Positions 5,168 to 5,168 of a stretch of DNA of 5,168 nucleotides are shown here, one piece after another. The first letter of the stretch is position 1, and each line of letters opens with the position of its first letter. The stretch is from Paludibacteraceae bacterium. GTDB lineage: Bacteria; Bacteroidota; Bacteroidia; Bacteroidales; Paludibacteraceae. The stretch is taken from positions 1 to 5,168 of the forward strand of contig JAFPLG010000112.1 in NCBI GenBank assembly GCA_017402895.1. Direction: 5' to 3'. A model generated the notes under the pieces. It made no database searches. It was given only the letters and a program-made list of their open reading frames with translations, and was not told the origin of the DNA. Both the position numbers and the translations under genes were made by a program.

Positions 5168-5168
5168 G

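Larger units (their letters stand above)
4837..5168. other. Gene-free regulatory region upstream of the regulator
   Basis: This stretch of 332 bp has no convincing gene. A 75-codon frame on the minus strand (5107-4880) has no signal peptide, conserved motif or ribosome site, starts upstream of one promoter and runs over another. The region instead holds two candidate minus-strand promoters, a cluster of stem-loops at 4993-5074, a dyad at 5148-5167 and small palindromes such as AATGCATT (5101-5108) and GCTTG/CAAGC (4955-4966). Confidence 0.6.

Overview
The window looks like chromosomal DNA of a Bacteroidales bacterium, probably of the Prevotella/Bacteroides kind. The reasons are Bacteroidetes-type promoters (TAnnTTTG at -7), an almost complete lack of Shine-Dalgarno sites, lipoproteins with short Bacteroidetes-style signal peptides, a BspA-type leucine-rich-repeat surface protein, and a membrane-embedded AraC-type regulator. 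I cannot name the species. All five genes lie on the minus strand, so transcription runs from high to low coordinates.

Layout in transcription order. (1) Positions 5168-4837 are a 332-bp gene-free region. It holds two candidate minus-strand promoters (-7 boxes at 5094-5101 and 4897-4904) and a block of inverted repeats. Three stem-loops lie edge to edge at 4993-5074, and a further dyad at 5148-5167 repeats the arms and spacing of the one at 4993-5012. (2) Positions 4836-3796 encode a regulator with about seven membrane helices, an acidic linker and a C-terminal AraC/XylS double helix-turn-helix. (3) Positions 3795-3637 are a 159-bp intergenic region with an imperfect hairpin over the regulator's stop codon and a good -7 box at 3714-3721. 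(4) Positions 3636-1 hold a tight run of four exported proteins: a 660-residue LRR_5/BspA-like protein, a 246-residue lipoprotein with two lipocalin-like units, a 150-residue single-unit lipocalin-like lipoprotein, and a further lipoprotein cut off by the left edge. Gaps between these genes are 12, 49 and 6 bp.

The likely biology is a small cell-envelope operon: one large secreted repeat protein plus three small lipid-anchored beta-rich proteins, preceded by a membrane-bound regulator that could sense an envelope or extracellular signal and control the operon. The gene order and promoters are seen in the sequence; the functional link is inference. No RNA genes, insertion sequences, CRISPR arrays or phage genes were seen. 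The parts most worth a second look are the structured DNA/RNA block upstream of the regulator and the 7-bp-period repeats at two gene junctions.
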